Source of the DNA: Acetobacteraceae bacterium
GTDB lineage: Bacteria; Pseudomonadota; Alphaproteobacteria; Acetobacterales; Acetobacteraceae
Direction: 5' to 3'
NCBI GenBank assembly: GCA_031291725.1
Contig: JARLIM010000026.1
Coordinates: forward strand, 1 to 64,000
Length of the DNA stretch: 64,000 nucleotides
Notes under the pieces: generated by a model
Database searches by the model: none
The model's input: only the letters and a program-made list of their open reading frames with translations
What the model was told of the DNA's origin: nothing
Program-made: the position numbers and the translations under genes
Shown: positions 62,759 through 64,000 of the stretch, in pieces
How positions within the stretch are numbered: position 1 is the first letter of the stretch
How the letters are laid out: the number at the start of each line of letters is the position of its first letter

Positions 62759-64000
62759 TTACTCCGCTGCCAGCGACGGCGACTGATGCGCGTCGGTGCA
62801 GGCGGCCATGGTGGCCGATGCACGGCTGATCGGGTCGGTCATGTAGTAATTGGCGATCTTGGCGGTGAACGGCACCGAACTCAGCGCCTGCGCATCACCG
62901 GCCGGGCCGGTCAGATCGGAACAGCCGAAGCGCGGCAGATGGTCCACCCGGTCGAACACCGGATTGACCGCCACCAGACGGGCGCGCACCTGTTCCAGCG
63001 TGTCATACGGCAAAGGCTTGTCGATCATCGCCGAGAAGGCGCGGATGATCTTCCAATCCTCACGGGCCTCACCGGGGCCAAACACCGCCAGGGCACCACG
63101 CTGCACGCGGCCCTCGGTGTTGACATAGGTGCCTTCCTTTTCGGTGTAGGCAACGCCCGGCAGGATCACATCCGCCCGCGCCGCACCGGCATCGCCATGA
63201 TGACCCTGATAGATCACGAAGGTGTTCGGGCCGATGGCGGCAGTGTCGAATTCGTCCGCCCCCAGCAACCACAGCACATCCACGCCACCGCCGAGCATCT
63301 GCGCCAGCGTCTTGCCCGAGGCAAACCCCACATCCAGCGCGCCCACGCGGGCGGCGGCGGTGTGCAGCACGTTGAACCCATGCCATTCCGGCGTGAGCGC
63401 CCCCACCTGAGCCGCCAGCTTCCAGGCAGCCGCCAACACAGCCGCACCGTCAGCGCGGGCAAGTGCGCCCTGCCCCACGATGATCACCGGCTTCTTGGCC
63501 GCAGCCAGCACCTGCGCGAAGGCGTTCGAGCCATCGAGCAGACCGGCGATATCGGCCGGCGAGGTGCCGATGGTCTGCACTTTATAGGTCAGATCCGCCG
63601 CCGGGCCGATGGAGGCGATCTTCAAGCCGCCCGCCAGCACCCGCTTGCGGATGCGGGCATTGATCAGCGGTGCCTCATGGCGCGGGTTGGTGCCGATCAA
63701 CAGGATCGCATCGGCCTCTTCCAGACCGGCAATCGAGGTGTTGAAGCTGTAGAAATCGCGCCGCGACACATCCAACGCCGCACCGTCCTGGCGGGCGTCG
63801 AGATTGGTCGAGCCGAGCGATGCCAACAGATCCTTCAGCGCCACCATGCTCTCGGCATCGGCCAGATCGCCCGCAATCGCCCCGATGCGGTCCCCGGCAA
63901 CGCCTGCCAGCTTATCGGCAATCGCCGCGAACGCATCCGGCCAGGACGCCTTGGTGAGCTTGCCGTCCTTCTTCACCCAGGCGGAGTCGAGGCGGCGACG
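62759..64000 (-). CDS. nuoG: NADH-quinone oxidoreductase subunit G, C-terminal part
   Basis: This is the C-terminal 413 codons of nuoG; the frame stays open to the window edge, so the N-terminal part with its iron-sulfur ligands lies outside. The visible part is the molybdopterin-oxidoreductase-like domain, which has lost cofactor binding in complex I: SWPDAFAAIADKL, LLIGTNPRHEAPLINARIRK and VILPGVAYTEKEGTYVNTEGR-type sequence around residues 285-305 of the visible part. A GTG at 63974-63976 is an internal Val codon, not the start. Confidence 0.95.
   Translation of the reverse strand, partial: RRRLDSAWVKKDGKLTKASWPDAFAAIADKLAGVAGDRIGAIAGDLADAESMVALKDLLASLGSTNLDARQDGAALDVSRRDFYSFNTSIAGLEEADAILLIGTNPRHEAPLINARIRKRVLAGGLKIASIGPAADLTYKVQTIGTSPADIAGLLDGSNAFAQVLAAAKKPVIIVGQGALARADGAAVLAAAWKLAAQVGALTPEWHGFNVLHTAAARVGALDVGFASGKTLAQMLGGGVDVLWLLGADEFDTAAIGPNTFVIYQGHHGDAGAARADVILPGVAYTEKEGTYVNTEGRVQRGALAVFGPGEAREDWKIIRAFSAMIDKPLPYDTLEQVRARLVAVNPVFDRVDHLPRFGCSDLTGPAGDAQALSSVPFTAKIANYYMTDPISRASATMAACTDAHQSPSLAAE

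Noticed and set aside
62759-63976. GTG at 63974-63976 as the nuoG start
   Set aside because: The frame continues open to the window edge with NuoG-like residues (RLDSAWVKKDGK), so the gene is partial and this is an internal Val.

Overview
The window is GC-rich, gene-dense DNA from an alphaproteobacterium. The right third carries, on the minus strand, nuoG-H-I-J-K-L-M-N, birA, coaX, an RNase J gene, a DUF1467 gene, proS and lolC-lolD. That gene order is typical of Alphaproteobacteria, and the protein sequences look most like Rhodospirillales/Acetobacteraceae; the family assignment is inference from memory, not a search.

Layout. Bases 1-1068 hold an IS110-family transposase gene, cut off on the left by the window edge. 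Bases 1069-9125 form a self-contained accessory cluster. It contains a divergent S41 peptidase, a two-zinc-ribbon class III nucleotidyl cyclase fused to an AAA/STAND-type ATPase and helical repeats, a 91-residue Cys-free putative RiPP precursor, a B12-binding radical SAM RiPP C-methyltransferase, and a Crp/Fnr regulator that keeps the cAMP-contacting residues. This is the most interesting part of the window: a candidate RiPP pathway wired to its own cyclic-nucleotide circuit. Bases 9304-10502 hold a DUF1127 protein and a LysR regulator. Bases 10507-20071 hold two complete, divergently oriented branched-chain-amino-acid-type (Liv) ABC importers, both with LivM and LivG fused into one chain. Bases 20139-28673 hold an exported protein of unknown function, an MFS carrier, sufE, an acetate-type symporter (actP plus DUF485), an MHS-family carrier, a TetR regulator with a DUF1348 enzyme-like protein, and a small exported protein. 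Bases 28849-32310 encode an 1153-residue NfnAB-like fusion (GltD-like plus PyrK-like). Bases 32465-37789 hold a class A penicillin-binding protein, a D-2-hydroxyacid dehydrogenase, a beta-CASP metallo-hydrolase and a LOG-family protein, followed by tRNA-Leu(UAA). Bases 38067-47072 are a transport block: an ABC importer lacking its ATPase and joined to an orphan xanthine-dehydrogenase-type molybdenum subunit, a TRAP transporter, and an orphan NMT1-like binding protein. Bases 47149-64000 are the housekeeping block: lolCD, proS, a structured gene-free interval, RNase J, coaX, birA and complex I.

Five copies of a dispersed palindromic repeat (GTCAT...GCAATCCA type) sit between transcription units. 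One perfect 18-bp inverted repeat spans the junction of two convergent genes and contains both their stop codons. One tRNA gene and no rRNA, CRISPR array or prophage were seen. Most start codons were chosen from Shine-Dalgarno spacing and family length, and are stated in each entry.
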